Origin: JBCBSK01 sp965250105
GTDB taxonomy: Bacteria; Pseudomonadota; Alphaproteobacteria; Rhizobiales; Tepidamorphaceae
Length of the DNA: 64,000 bases
NCBI GenBank assembly: GCA_965250105.1
Contig: OZ252290.1
Span: forward strand, 806,001 to 870,000
Reading direction: 5' to 3'
In this document: piece by piece, positions 1 to 7,144 of the stretch
Layout: each line of letters opens with the position of its first letter
How positions within the stretch are numbered: position 1 is the stretch's first letter
The notes under the pieces: model-generated
The model's database searches: none
The model's input: only the letters and a program-made list of their open reading frames with translations
What the model was told of the DNA's origin: nothing
Made by a program: the position numbers and the translations under genes

Positions 1-96
1 CGCGCCAACGGCCTCGCCTCCATGGTCGAGCGCATCCGCGCCATCGCGCGGACGAGCCTTGACGCTTCGGCGCAGACGGCCGCCAGAACGCATTAA
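1..96 (+). CDS. C-terminal end of an unidentified protein (5' truncated by window)
   Basis: The first frame is open from base 1 and stops at TAA 94-96, giving 31 residues of a C-terminus (roughly RANGLASMVERIRAIARTS..., Arg/Ala rich). The gene starts outside the window, so no family can be assigned. It converges on the DUF6456 gene; the two stop codons overlap by about 3 bases, so there is no intergenic terminator between them. Confidence 0.55.
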   Translation, partial: RANGLASMVERIRAIARTSLDASAQTAARTH

Positions 97-629
97 TCCG
101 GCGTGATCTCCGGCCGGTAGCCGTCCTCCCCCCAATGCCGGTGACGGCTGGCGCTGGGCCCCTCGGCCTCGCCATAGCCGTAATGGCGCGCCAGATGGGT
201 GAGCGCCAGGTCGAGCACGACCTTGCCCGACCGGCGCGGCCAACCGCGCTCCGCCTCGACCACCGTCAACCCCTTGAGATGGCAGCAGACATCGATCAGG
301 AGATGGGCCAGATCCGGTCCGAGCGCCGAAATCGCGGCATTGACCCGCGCCCGCGCATCGATCGCCGCGTCATGCAGATCCGCGATCCCGCTGCCGCCGC
401 CCCGGATCGGCATGTCCCAGTCGACCGTCATGCGCGGCATCAGGCCGGCGCGCGTATAGTCACCGCGAAACCGCTCGCCGGCGGCGAAGGCGCCGTCGCC
501 GATGAGCGGCCGACCATCCGCACTTTTGCGTCGACGCAGCCAGGCGAGCGGGCTTTCGGCCGCATTGACGCCGGGGGTCGAAACCGCCGGCGGGTGGCGG
601 CGCGACTTGGCGGCCGTGGAACGCGGCAT
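93..629 (-). CDS. DUF6456 domain-containing protein
   Basis: A 178-residue protein with a low-complexity basic N-terminus and a C-terminal alpha-helical domain that I recognise as DUF6456. Its marks are SPLAWLRRRK followed later by ERFRGDYTRAGLMPRMTVDW and an LKGLTVVEAERGWPRRSGK segment reminiscent of a helix-turn-helix. The biochemical role of the family is unknown; DNA binding is likely from the basic helical character. I chose ATG 627-629 because AAGGGG lies 8 bases upstream; the open frame continues further upstream but overlaps the preceding gene. It begins 2 bases after the stop of the DnaA-like gene, so the two are almost certainly co-transcribed and probably co-translated. A functional link between them is inference. 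Confidence 0.75.
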   Translation of the reverse strand: MPRSTAAKSRRHPPAVSTPGVNAAESPLAWLRRRKSADGRPLIGDGAFAAGERFRGDYTRAGLMPRMTVDWDMPIRGGGSGIADLHDAAIDARARVNAAISALGPDLAHLLIDVCCHLKGLTVVEAERGWPRRSGKVVLDLALTHLARHYGYGEAEGPSASRHRHWGEDGYRPEITPD

Positions 630-631
630 GG

Positions 632-1117
632 TCACAGCCCCTTCCGGGTCGACGCCAAGCCCGACGACACCAGCCGACGATGCAAGCGGCCTTCCAGCCG
701 AGACAGCCAAGCATCGGCATCGGGCGTCTCGCGATAATCCTCGATGCGGCGGCAGGCATAGGCGATCGTGGTGCGGTCCCGGCCAATGGTCACTGCGACC
801 GCCGTCATGCTCAAGCCGAGCGCGACATGGCAGAGATAGGCGACCACATGGCGCGCGAAGGCCGCTTGCCGCCCCCCGCGTCCGGCGGCGAGAATGTCGT
901 CGGCCGACAGCCCGAGGTCGCGCCGGACGATATCGACCGCGAGGCGGCAGGCACGCGCCGCGCGACCATGCACAGGATCGGGTGCCGGACCGGTCATGCG
1001 ATCGGGCGCTGGCCGTATGTCCGCCCCGTCATGACGGACGGAGCCTGGCACAAATGCCCGACAAAGCGGCGATCCCGCCGCCCTGCCCCCGTCCGTCGAT
1101 CGATCACGATCCTGCAT
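632..1117 (-). CDS. DnaA domain IV-like helix-turn-helix protein
   Basis: A 161-residue protein. The N-terminal ~60 residues are Arg/Asp/Gly rich and unstructured-looking; the rest resembles the C-terminal DNA-binding domain of DnaA. The match covers AVDIVRRDLGLSADDILAAG, a second helix ending in ...VVAYLCHVALGLSMTAVAV, and the diagnostic GRDRTTIAYACRRIED, which parallels the DnaA signature around DHTTVLHA. The AAA+ ATPase domain of DnaA is absent, so it cannot act as an initiator by itself; it could bind DnaA-box-like sites as a regulator or competitor. ATG 1115-1117 was chosen because it precedes the conserved part and lies downstream of an AAAGGA/GGGTGG purine stretch; starts further upstream would run through the operator-like repeats. 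First gene of a two-gene unit with the DUF6456 gene. Confidence 0.75.
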   Translation of the reverse strand: MQDRDRSTDGGRAAGSPLCRAFVPGSVRHDGADIRPAPDRMTGPAPDPVHGRAARACRLAVDIVRRDLGLSADDILAAGRGGRQAAFARHVVAYLCHVALGLSMTAVAVTIGRDRTTIAYACRRIEDYRETPDADAWLSRLEGRLHRRLVSSGLASTRKGL

Positions 1118-1153
1118 GTCACCACCCGTCCTTTCATCAGCGCATCGATTGAC

Positions 1154-1279
1154 ATAGGAATATCTTCCTATCAACGATGACATAGCGACAGTGGGCGGGG
1201 ATAGATTTTTCATTGCTTGACGACACAAGGCACGCCCAATGGCGGAGAAGGGACCGTCACGGCATAGGAATTTATCCCC
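1154..1279. promoter_or_regulatory. Clustered operator-like repeats between the DnaA-like gene and the next gene
   Basis: Three copies of ATAGGAA are seen: 1154-1160 (forward), 1165-1171 (inverted, TTCCTAT) and 1264-1270 (forward). The first two form a perfect 7-4-7 inverted repeat. A second pair, GGGGATA at 1197-1203 and TATCCCC at 1273-1279, is also inverted; the right-hand one reads TTATCCCCC, loosely like the DnaA box TTATCCACA. They lie 40-160 bases upstream of the DnaA-like start and before the gene at 1343. Binding by the DnaA-like protein itself is inference. Confidence 0.4.
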
Positions 1280-1342
1280 CTTGTCCCACTCGGACCCTAT
1301 CCTGCCGGCGATGGCGGATGGGCCATCGGCGAGCGGGATGCC

Positions 1343-1636
1343 ATGGCGACCACAAACTACGATCTGTCGGCCATGACGACACGCCTCGCCGAAGCGGGCG
1401 ATGCGGCGATGGCAGATCTCGTGGTCCGGCAGCGCATGGCGATTGCCGGCCGGCAGGCGCGGCGGACAGGGACAGAGCGAAGCCGGTCAATGGCCGACTG
1501 GCCCCGGCTGGCACAATTTCGCGGCTTGCGCGCCGAAGCCCGGCGTAGCGATGAATGGGGCTATGATCTCAACCGGCACATCGCCTTGATCGCCGCTGTC
1601 ACGAGCCCGCGCGATGGCGACGCGTTCTGGCATTAG
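1343..1636 (+). CDS. Hypothetical small basic protein
   Basis: Open frame of 97 residues, starting MATTNYDLSAMTTRLAEAGD and ending in ...SPRDGDAFWH. It is Arg/Ala rich, with no signal peptide or membrane segment, and I recognise no family. Codon third positions are G/C rich like the neighbours, but a competing frame overlaps, and the upstream GAGCGGG is only a fair ribosome binding site. It is divergent from the DnaA-like operon and could share its control region. I regard it as a possible gene, not a certain one. Confidence 0.35.
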   Translation: MATTNYDLSAMTTRLAEAGDAAMADLVVRQRMAIAGRQARRTGTERSRSMADWPRLAQFRGLRAEARRSDEWGYDLNRHIALIAAVTSPRDGDAFWH

Positions 1637-1714
1637 CTTGGCGAGGGCCACCCGCCGGATAGACGCGCAACCAGGAAGGCGTCGGAGCCCGACGGATGGG
1701 GCTCGACATGGAAA

Positions 1715-1742
1715 CACCCCGCGCCGTTTCCGGCACGGGGTG
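1715..1742 (-). terminator. Stem-loop downstream of mucR
   Basis: CACCCCG (1715-1721) pairs with CGGGGTG (1736-1742), and GCCG/CGGC extends the stem inward with one mismatch, leaving a TTTC loop. Read on the minus strand the stem is followed by TTTCC. It starts 58 bases past the mucR stop, so it probably ends that transcript. Confidence 0.5.
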
Positions 1743-1799
1743 CGACAGGTGACACCAATCGGCGCCGAGAGCTGGATGCTCTCGGACCAACCTTGGCGA

Positions 1800-2216
1800 T
1801 CAGCTCGCCTTGCGGCGCTGGCCGAGGCCCATCTTCTTGGCCAGTTCCGAACGCGCGGCGGCGTAATTCGGCGCGACCATCGGATAATCGGCCGGCAGGC
1901 CCCATTTCTCGCGATAGTCTTCGGGAGACAGATCGTAATGGGTCCGCAGATGGCGCTTCAGCGACTTGAATTTCTTGCCGTCTTCGAGGCAGATGAGATA
2001 GTCGGGCGTGATCGATTTCTTGACCGAGACGGCCGGCTTCAGCTCTTCCTTGGGCTGTTCGACCTCGCCGGTGCTCAGCCGGTCGAGCGCGACATGAACT
2101 TCCTGGATCAAGGACGGAAGGTCGGACATCTGGACCGGATTATTGCTGACATAGGCGGCGACGATATCGCCCGTCAATTCGATCAACTCCGCCCGATGGA
2201 CGTCGTTTTCGTTCAT
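1800..2216 (-). CDS. mucR: MucR/Ros family zinc-finger transcriptional regulator
   Basis: A 138-residue protein of the Ros/MucR family, the alphaproteobacterial single-C2H2-type zinc-finger regulators that repress exopolysaccharide and motility genes and affect cell-cycle genes. The N-terminal ~50 residues (helical, with DLPSLIQEVHVALDRL) match the oligomerisation part. The finger is seen in DYLICLEDGKKFKSLKRHL followed by RTH, then the family hallmark YDLSPEDYREKWGLPADYPM. As in most MucR proteins the finger has one Cys where Ros has two. MucR binds AT-rich, T-rich DNA; the 650-base leader upstream of this gene is notably AT-richer than its surroundings, consistent with autoregulation (inference). 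Confidence 0.95.
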   Translation of the reverse strand: MNENDVHRAELIELTGDIVAAYVSNNPVQMSDLPSLIQEVHVALDRLSTGEVEQPKEELKPAVSVKKSITPDYLICLEDGKKFKSLKRHLRTHYDLSPEDYREKWGLPADYPMVAPNYAAARSELAKKMGLGQRRKAS

Positions 2217-2336
2217 TATGATACCTTTCCTTGCTGAAACGGATCGTTGTTCTTCAGCGATCCATGGCTATCTTTCGGCCATCGGGCCGGGTCAACATTC
2301 GTGAGTTGGCCGGCACAAATCGCGATCAAACTCCAG

Positions 2337-2350
2337 TGACCGATCGGTCA
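2337..2350. promoter_or_regulatory. Perfect 14-base palindrome, candidate operator
   Basis: TGACCGATCGGTCA is identical to its reverse complement. It lies about 120 bases upstream of the mucR start and ~520 upstream of msrB. The form (TGACCG-CGGTCA) is typical of operators bound by TetR-family dimers, but which protein would bind it is unknown. Confidence 0.45.
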
Positions 2351-2801
2351 ATAAGCTCCGGGCCGAAAATCATCCTGTGAAATTCAATACTGACCTTCTG
2401 CACGCGAACAGACATCAAACGCCAATCGATTAAATCCATGCAATCGATATCTATGCCAATCTGTCAGGCACGCGAATCGAAACCAACTGGTCGATCAGAT
2501 ACAATGTGGTTTTCTGGGAGACAAGTTAAAGATGTGAAAAACTGTCTTTCACGTATGGGTCAAAAGTCGAATCCGTAAAAACGGAGCCTGCCATTCTACA
2601 AACCAAGTTTTGCCGCCTTTTTGTACCACCGGGTCACACTGCTTTTTAGCACGGGCCGAGATGCTTCGGTCAACGGCAGCAAACCACGAAGATGCCGGGC
2701 CAGGGCAATTGGACATGGGAACGGGACACGACAGCGGAAAAGAGTGGACCGCGCTCCGTCGCGGAGGCGGGCCTGACGGATCCGCCCGATCGTCTTATAT
2801 G

Positions 2802-2830
2802 GTCCATCATCACATGTCCGATGATGGACA
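2802..2830 (+). promoter_or_regulatory. msrB leader with two overlapping hairpins
   Basis: GTCCATCATC (2802-2811) and GATGATGGAC (2820-2829) form a perfect 10-base inverted repeat with an 8-base loop. A second repeat, TGTCC (2815-2819) and GGACA (2826-2830), uses part of the same bases, so both cannot form together. The element follows a TTATAT box (2795-2800) and ends 44 bases before the msrB start, so it could be a DNA operator at the transcription start or an RNA leader structure. Confidence 0.5.
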
Positions 2831-2873
2831 GGCGGGCGCGACGGTCGCCGGACGTAAAAGAGGTCAGGACGCC

Positions 2874-3299
2874 ATGAACGACACATCAGCCACCATGACG
2901 GCAGCGCGCAGCGACGCCGACTGGCGCGACAGGCTGTCGGACGAGCAATACCGCATCCTGCGCAAGCACGGTACCGAACGCCCCTTCACCGGGCCGCATC
3001 TCGACGAGAAACGCGCCGGCCTCTATGTCTGCGCCGGCTGCGGCAACCCGCTCTTCCGCTCCGAAACCAAATATGAAAGCGGCAGCGGCTGGCCGAGTTT
3101 CTATGCGCCGGTTGACGCCTCCGCCGTTGCCGAACATGACGACCGCTCGCTCTTCATGCGGCGCACGGAAATCCGCTGCAGCCAATGCGACGGCCATCTC
3201 GGTCATGTCTTCAATGACGGCCCGCAGCCGACCGGCCTGCGCTATTGCATGAACGGCGTCGCGCTCGACTTCAAACCGGACGATACGGCCGATGGCTGA
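2874..3299 (+). CDS. msrB: Peptide-methionine (R)-S-oxide reductase MsrB
   Basis: A 141-residue cytoplasmic enzyme that reduces the R epimer of methionine sulfoxide in oxidised proteins, using thioredoxin. Zinc ligands are the pairs CAGC (C53, C56) and CSQC (C102, C105). The catalytic cysteine is C125 in LRYCMNGVAL. The usual loop GCGWPSF reads GSGWPSF here (S71), so the common resolving cysteine is missing and recycling must be direct or use another cysteine. Start ATG 2874 was chosen for the AGAGG 9-13 bases upstream and family length; the open frame extends about 90 codons further upstream without similarity. The 3' end overlaps the next gene by 8 bases, implying translational coupling. 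Confidence 0.96.
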   Translation: MNDTSATMTAARSDADWRDRLSDEQYRILRKHGTERPFTGPHLDEKRAGLYVCAGCGNPLFRSETKYESGSGWPSFYAPVDASAVAEHDDRSLFMRRTEIRCSQCDGHLGHVFNDGPQPTGLRYCMNGVALDFKPDDTADG

Positions 3300-3870
3300 G
3301 CCGGCGAGCCCCCTTCTCGGGGCCGCGACATCGCTTCTCTGCGTCATCGACATCCAGGCCAGGCTGCTGCCCGCCATGGCCGAGCCCGACCGCGTCACGC
3401 GCAATGCGGCGCGCCTGCTCGCCGCCGCCGACCGTCTCGGCGTCAGGAGCCTCGTCACGGAGCAATATCCCGCCGGGATCGGCCATACCGTCGCCGCGCT
3501 GATGGACGTCCTGCCGGCGACCGCGACCGTCATGGAGAAGACCTGGTTTTCCGCGCTGCGCGAGCCCGGGATCGCGGCGCGGGTCGATGAGGCCCGCGCG
3601 CAAGGCGCACGGCAGGTCGTGGTCTGCGGCATCGAGGCGCATGTCTGCGTGCTGCAGTTCTGCCTCGACTGCAAGGCTTCGGGCGTCGACGTCTTCCTCG
3701 TTGCCGATGCCGTCTCGGCGCGGCGGCCCGACAGCGTCGACATCGCGCTCAGGCGGGCGGAACGGGCCGGCATCGTGCCGGTCACGACGGAAATGGTCCT
3801 GTTCGAATGGCTCGAACGAGCGGGCACGCCGCAATTCCGCGATATGCTGCCCATGATCCGGGACGGCTAG
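3292..3870 (+). CDS. Isochorismatase-family cysteine hydrolase
   Basis: A 192-residue member of the isochorismatase-like (cysteine hydrolase) superfamily. The catalytic triad is visible as D20 in LCVIDIQ, Lys in VMEKTWFSA (about residue 84) and Cys in CGIEAHVCVLQ (about residue 124). The short single-domain form without an extra carrier domain, plus the preserved GIEAHVCV motif, matches proteobacterial hydrolases of unknown substrate (YcaC-like). The start codon lies inside the end of msrB (8-base overlap), so the two are co-translated. The role beside MsrB is unknown. Confidence 0.88.
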   Translation: MAEPASPLLGAATSLLCVIDIQARLLPAMAEPDRVTRNAARLLAAADRLGVRSLVTEQYPAGIGHTVAALMDVLPATATVMEKTWFSALREPGIAARVDEARAQGARQVVVCGIEAHVCVLQFCLDCKASGVDVFLVADAVSARRPDSVDIALRRAERAGIVPVTTEMVLFEWLERAGTPQFRDMLPMIRDG

Positions 3871-3910
3871 CCTTGTTACGGCGCCGTGCTTACAATAAGC
3901 GTCGTGACAG

Positions 3911-3927
3911 CAGGTTTGCTTTACCTG
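3911..3927. promoter_or_regulatory. Inverted repeat upstream of glutaryl-CoA dehydrogenase
   Basis: CAGGT (3911-3915) and ACCTG (3923-3927) face each other across 7 bases, and flanking ACAG/TGTA partly extends the symmetry. It sits ~40 bases before the gcdH start, in a short 90-base promoter region that also contains an AT-rich ACTATTAAAT stretch. A repressor operator for the dehydrogenase gene is the simplest reading. Confidence 0.35.
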
Positions 3928-3967
3928 TAAACTATTAAATCCATCCGCAGTCAGCCGGGAGATGACC

Positions 3968-5182
3968 ATGTCCGCCGTTACCGACGCCGCGCCTGCCGCA
4001 AAGCCCGGACGCTTCGTCTGGTCCGACCCGTTTCTGCTCGATGATCAGTTGACCGAGGACGAGCGGCTGATCATGGAAACCGCGCGCGCCTTCGCCCAGG
4101 ACCGGCTGCTGCCGCGCATCAACGACGCCTATCTCAACGAGGAGACGGATCCGTCGCTGTTTCGCGAGATGGGCGAGCTGGGCCTGCTCGGGATCACCCT
4201 GCCGGCGGATTATGGCTGCGCAGATGCCGGCTATGTCGCCTATGGCCTCGTGGCGCGCGAAGTCGAGCGCATCGATTCCGGCTACCGCTCGATGATGAGC
4301 GTGCAGTCCTCCCTGGTGATGTATCCGATCTATGCCTATGGCGACGACAATCAGCGCCGCAAATACCTGCCCAAGCTCGCCAGCGGCGAGTGGATCGGCT
4401 GTTTCGGCCTGACCGAACCCGATGCGGGTTCCGATCCCGCCGGCATGAAAACGCGCGCGGTCAAGACCGACGACGGCTACAGGCTGACCGGATCGAAGAT
4501 GTGGATCTCGAACGCACCGATCGCCGATGTCTTCGTTGTCTGGGCCAAGTCCGAGGCACATGAGGGCGAGATCCGCGGCTTCGTCCTGGAGAAGGGCATG
4601 GCCGGTCTCAGCGCGCCGAAGATCGGTGGCAAGCTGTCCCTGCGCGCCTCGATCACCGGCGAAATCGTCATGGACGGCGTGGAGGTCGGCGAAGACGCGC
4701 TCCTGCCGAACGTATCGGGTCTTAAAGGACCGTTCGGCTGCCTCAACCGGGCGCGCTACGGCATCTCCTGGGGCGCCATGGGGGCCGCCGAGGATTGCTG
4801 GCACCGGGCGCGGCAATATGGCCTCGACCGGCAGCAGTTCGGCCGCCCGCTGGCCCAGACCCAGCTCTTTCAGAAGAAGCTGGCCGACATGCAGACCGAA
4901 ATCGCGCTCGGCTTGCAAAGTTCGCTACGCGTCGGCCGGCTGATGGACGAGGGCCGGATGGCGCCCGAGATGATCTCGATCATCAAGCGCAACAATTGCG
5001 GCAAGGCGCTCGACATCGCCCGCACCGCGCGCGACATGCATGGCGGCAACGGCATCCAGGTCGAATATCACGTGATGCGCCACGCGCAGAACCTCGAAAC
5101 CGTCAACACCTATGAGGGCACGCACGACGTTCACGCCCTTATCCTCGGCCGCGCGCAGACCGGGCTTCAGGCCTTCTTCTGA
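3968..5182 (+). CDS. gcdH: Glutaryl-CoA dehydrogenase (acyl-CoA dehydrogenase family)
   Basis: A 404-residue FAD enzyme that oxidises and decarboxylates glutaryl-CoA to crotonyl-CoA in lysine/tryptophan breakdown. The glutaryl-CoA dehydrogenase subfamily is indicated by FVWSDPFLLDDQLTEDER near the N-terminus, RSMMSVQSSLVMYPIYAYG, CFGLTEPDAGSDP (FAD/substrate loop) and the C-terminal NTYEGTHDVHALILGRAQTG, whose E383 is the catalytic base. There are two in-frame ATGs: 3962 has GGGAG directly against it, 3968 has GGGAG (3957-3961) at 6 bases, so 3968 is preferred. Substrate specificity is assigned by family resemblance. Confidence 0.9.
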   Translation: MSAVTDAAPAAKPGRFVWSDPFLLDDQLTEDERLIMETARAFAQDRLLPRINDAYLNEETDPSLFREMGELGLLGITLPADYGCADAGYVAYGLVAREVERIDSGYRSMMSVQSSLVMYPIYAYGDDNQRRKYLPKLASGEWIGCFGLTEPDAGSDPAGMKTRAVKTDDGYRLTGSKMWISNAPIADVFVVWAKSEAHEGEIRGFVLEKGMAGLSAPKIGGKLSLRASITGEIVMDGVEVGEDALLPNVSGLKGPFGCLNRARYGISWGAMGAAEDCWHRARQYGLDRQQFGRPLAQTQLFQKKLADMQTEIALGLQSSLRVGRLMDEGRMAPEMISIIKRNNCGKALDIARTARDMHGGNGIQVEYHVMRHAQNLETVNTYEGTHDVHALILGRAQTGLQAFF

Positions 5183-5202
5183 GATGAACCGGCGGCCGTT
5201 CC

Positions 5203-5805
5203 ATGGTCAGAATGTCCGCCGATACAGCAACGCTGACGCCGGAAACGGCGCTTTATGTCATCGCCGCCGGCATCGTGGTGCTGGCGGCGCGCTTCATCTA
5301 CGAAGCGGTCCGCGACGAAGCGCGGGACCGCAGGGCCAATAAGCGGTTCGTCATCGCGATCTTCACCGAGGTCGCCTATAACGTCGACGATCTGGAAGCC
5401 TTTCTGAAGACAAGTCTCAGCGAAGCGACGCTCAGGGCGGGCTTCGAGACGTCGCGGGATGGTCAGCCCGGCCTCATCCCCCACATCACCGATGCGCGCC
5501 ACACCTATATCTATCAGCGCGGCTTCGACCGGCTGCACGTGTTCAAGCCACGCGCCTTGCGCCGCATCGTCGAATTCTACGCCAGCCTCGAAAGAATAAA
5601 GACGCAGATCGACGGGCTGCAGCTCGACAGCTACAAGACGATTTCGATCGACGGCAAGATCAACACGATCCTGCACATGATCGGCGAAACCGAGCGGGCA
5701 TGCCGCAACGGTCGCGCGATACTGGATCTTATCGAGATCGAATTCCCCACGGACTGGGATATCAGCCGGCTACGGCGACATACCAGTCAGACGGCCACGC
5801 CATAG
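5203..5805 (+). CDS. Hypothetical single-pass membrane protein
   Basis: A 200-residue protein with one predicted membrane segment near the N-terminus (ALYVIAAGIVVLAARFIYE, residues ~16-35) followed by a charged helical cytoplasmic or periplasmic domain with no motif I recognise. It has KRFVIAIFTEVAYNVDDLEA and later FYASLERIKTQIDGLQL, possibly a coiled coil. A second ATG at 5212 is an alternative start. It starts 20 bases after gcdH and could be read through from it, but a shared function is not evident. Confidence 0.7.
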   Translation: MVRMSADTATLTPETALYVIAAGIVVLAARFIYEAVRDEARDRRANKRFVIAIFTEVAYNVDDLEAFLKTSLSEATLRAGFETSRDGQPGLIPHITDARHTYIYQRGFDRLHVFKPRALRRIVEFYASLERIKTQIDGLQLDSYKTISIDGKINTILHMIGETERACRNGRAILDLIEIEFPTDWDISRLRRHTSQTATP

Positions 5806-5994
5806 GAAGCGCGCGCCGGACGAGCGACTAGCTCGCGGCGGTCAAATCTGCATGGGGTCGGGACCAAAGCGCATCAGTGGCTCCATATCCAAGGTCTCAT
5901 ATCCTCATATGGGACGGGTTGGAGTGTAATACAAACTGGGCATGGGCGCCAGCAATGGCGCGGAGCGGGATCACGACACGGAAATCGCCGCCCC

Positions 5995-7008
5995 TCAATA
6001 GCCCAACAGCGAGAGAACCTCTTCGACCGCTGCCGATGGCGCCTTCTCGCCCGACCGCACGGCCGCCTCCAAGCCTTCCAAGCGGTCGCGCCGTTCCGCC
6101 GTCTTGCGCAATTCGCCGCGCAGCCGGTCGTCGATCATCGTCCACATCCAGCTGACCTGCTGCTCGTCGCGGCGGGTTTCGAACAGCCCGGCCTCGCGCA
6201 TCGCGTGGCCGTGCGCGCCGATCGCGGCCCACAGATCGTCGAGACCCTGGTTCATCAGCCCCGAGACCGTGACGACCGGCGGCGTCCAGACGGCTGCGGC
6301 CGGCTGCAGGATGCGCAAGGCGGCCTGAAGATCGCTCGCGGCGGCCCACGCGCGGCCGACATTGTCGCCATCGGCCTTGTTCACCGCGATGATGTCGGCA
6401 CGCTCGATGATGCCCTTCTTGATGCCCTGCAGATCGTCGCCGGCGCCGGGCAACATCAAGACGACGAAAACGTCGACCATGTCGGCGACCTTGGTTTCCG
6501 ACTGCCCCGTGCCGACGGTCTCGACCAGGACCACGTCGAACCCCGCCGCTTCGCATAACAGCATGGTCTCGCGCGTCCGGGCGGCCACCCCGCCGAGCGT
6601 GCCGCCGGATGGCGAGGGACGGACATAGGCGTTTTCGTTGAGCGACAATGTCGCCATGCGCGTCTTGTCGCCGAGGATCGAGCCGCCCGACCGCGTCGAG
6701 GACGGATCGACCGCCAGCACCGCGACCTTGTGGCCCATCGCGGTCAGGTTGGACCCGAAGCGTTCGATCGTCGTCGACTTGCCGACGCCGGGCACGCCGC
6801 TGATGCCGACCCGCACCGCGCCACCGGTTTTCGGCAAGAGCTTTTGCAGGAGATCGGCGGCGGCGCGGCGGTGATCGGCGCGCGTCGATTCGATCAGCGT
6901 GATGGCGCGCGCCAGTGCCGCCCGATCGCCCGCCGTGACCGCTTCGGCAAGCGCGTCGAGCGTGAGACCGCCGGGCAGGACGAGGGATGAAACCGTTGAT
7001 ACCGACAT
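5995..7008 (-). CDS. meaB: Methylmalonyl-CoA mutase-associated GTPase MeaB
   Basis: A 337-residue G3E-type P-loop GTPase of the MeaB/ArgK family that protects and gates cofactor loading of adenosylcobalamin-dependent methylmalonyl-CoA mutase. Walker A is GISGVPGVGKSTTIE (about residues 68-82); downstream are LAVDPSSTRSGGSILGDKTR, the Walker B region VLVETVGTGQSE, and the guanine-specificity motif NKAD. C-terminal helical dimerisation segment present; family-typical length. It lies 2.5 kb from the mutase genes on the same strand, separated by an SDR and an oppositely oriented gene, so it has its own promoter, probably within 7009-7144. Confidence 0.95.
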   Translation of the reverse strand: MSVSTVSSLVLPGGLTLDALAEAVTAGDRAALARAITLIESTRADHRRAAADLLQKLLPKTGGAVRVGISGVPGVGKSTTIERFGSNLTAMGHKVAVLAVDPSSTRSGGSILGDKTRMATLSLNENAYVRPSPSGGTLGGVAARTRETMLLCEAAGFDVVLVETVGTGQSETKVADMVDVFVVLMLPGAGDDLQGIKKGIIERADIIAVNKADGDNVGRAWAAASDLQAALRILQPAAAVWTPPVVTVSGLMNQGLDDLWAAIGAHGHAMREAGLFETRRDEQQVSWMWTMIDDRLRGELRKTAERRDRLEGLEAAVRSGEKAPSAAVEEVLSLLGY

Positions 7009-7144
7009 TGCTCCGCAGCTAGCCCGTCAGGCGGGCGCAAGGCAAGACCGCCGGCGGCCGCCGGTTTCACATTCGACACCCGTATGTCTTGGAACTGTGA
7101 CCGAACCGCCGCATGATTGGGCGTCCGTCATCTTGGAGACCGCC

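Larger units (their letters stand above)
2217..2873. other. Long AT-richer intergenic region between divergent mucR and msrB
   Basis: These ~650 bases hold no convincing gene. Bases 2217-2620 are clearly AT-richer than the window as a whole, as expected of a MucR-type or nucleoid-protein-bound promoter region. It contains a perfect 14-base palindrome (2337-2350), a small TCCGT-AAAA-ACGGA hairpin (2572-2585) and, near msrB, an inverted-repeat leader (2802-2830). Open frames here have no ribosome binding site and poor composition. A small RNA is possible but not demonstrable. Confidence 0.5.
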
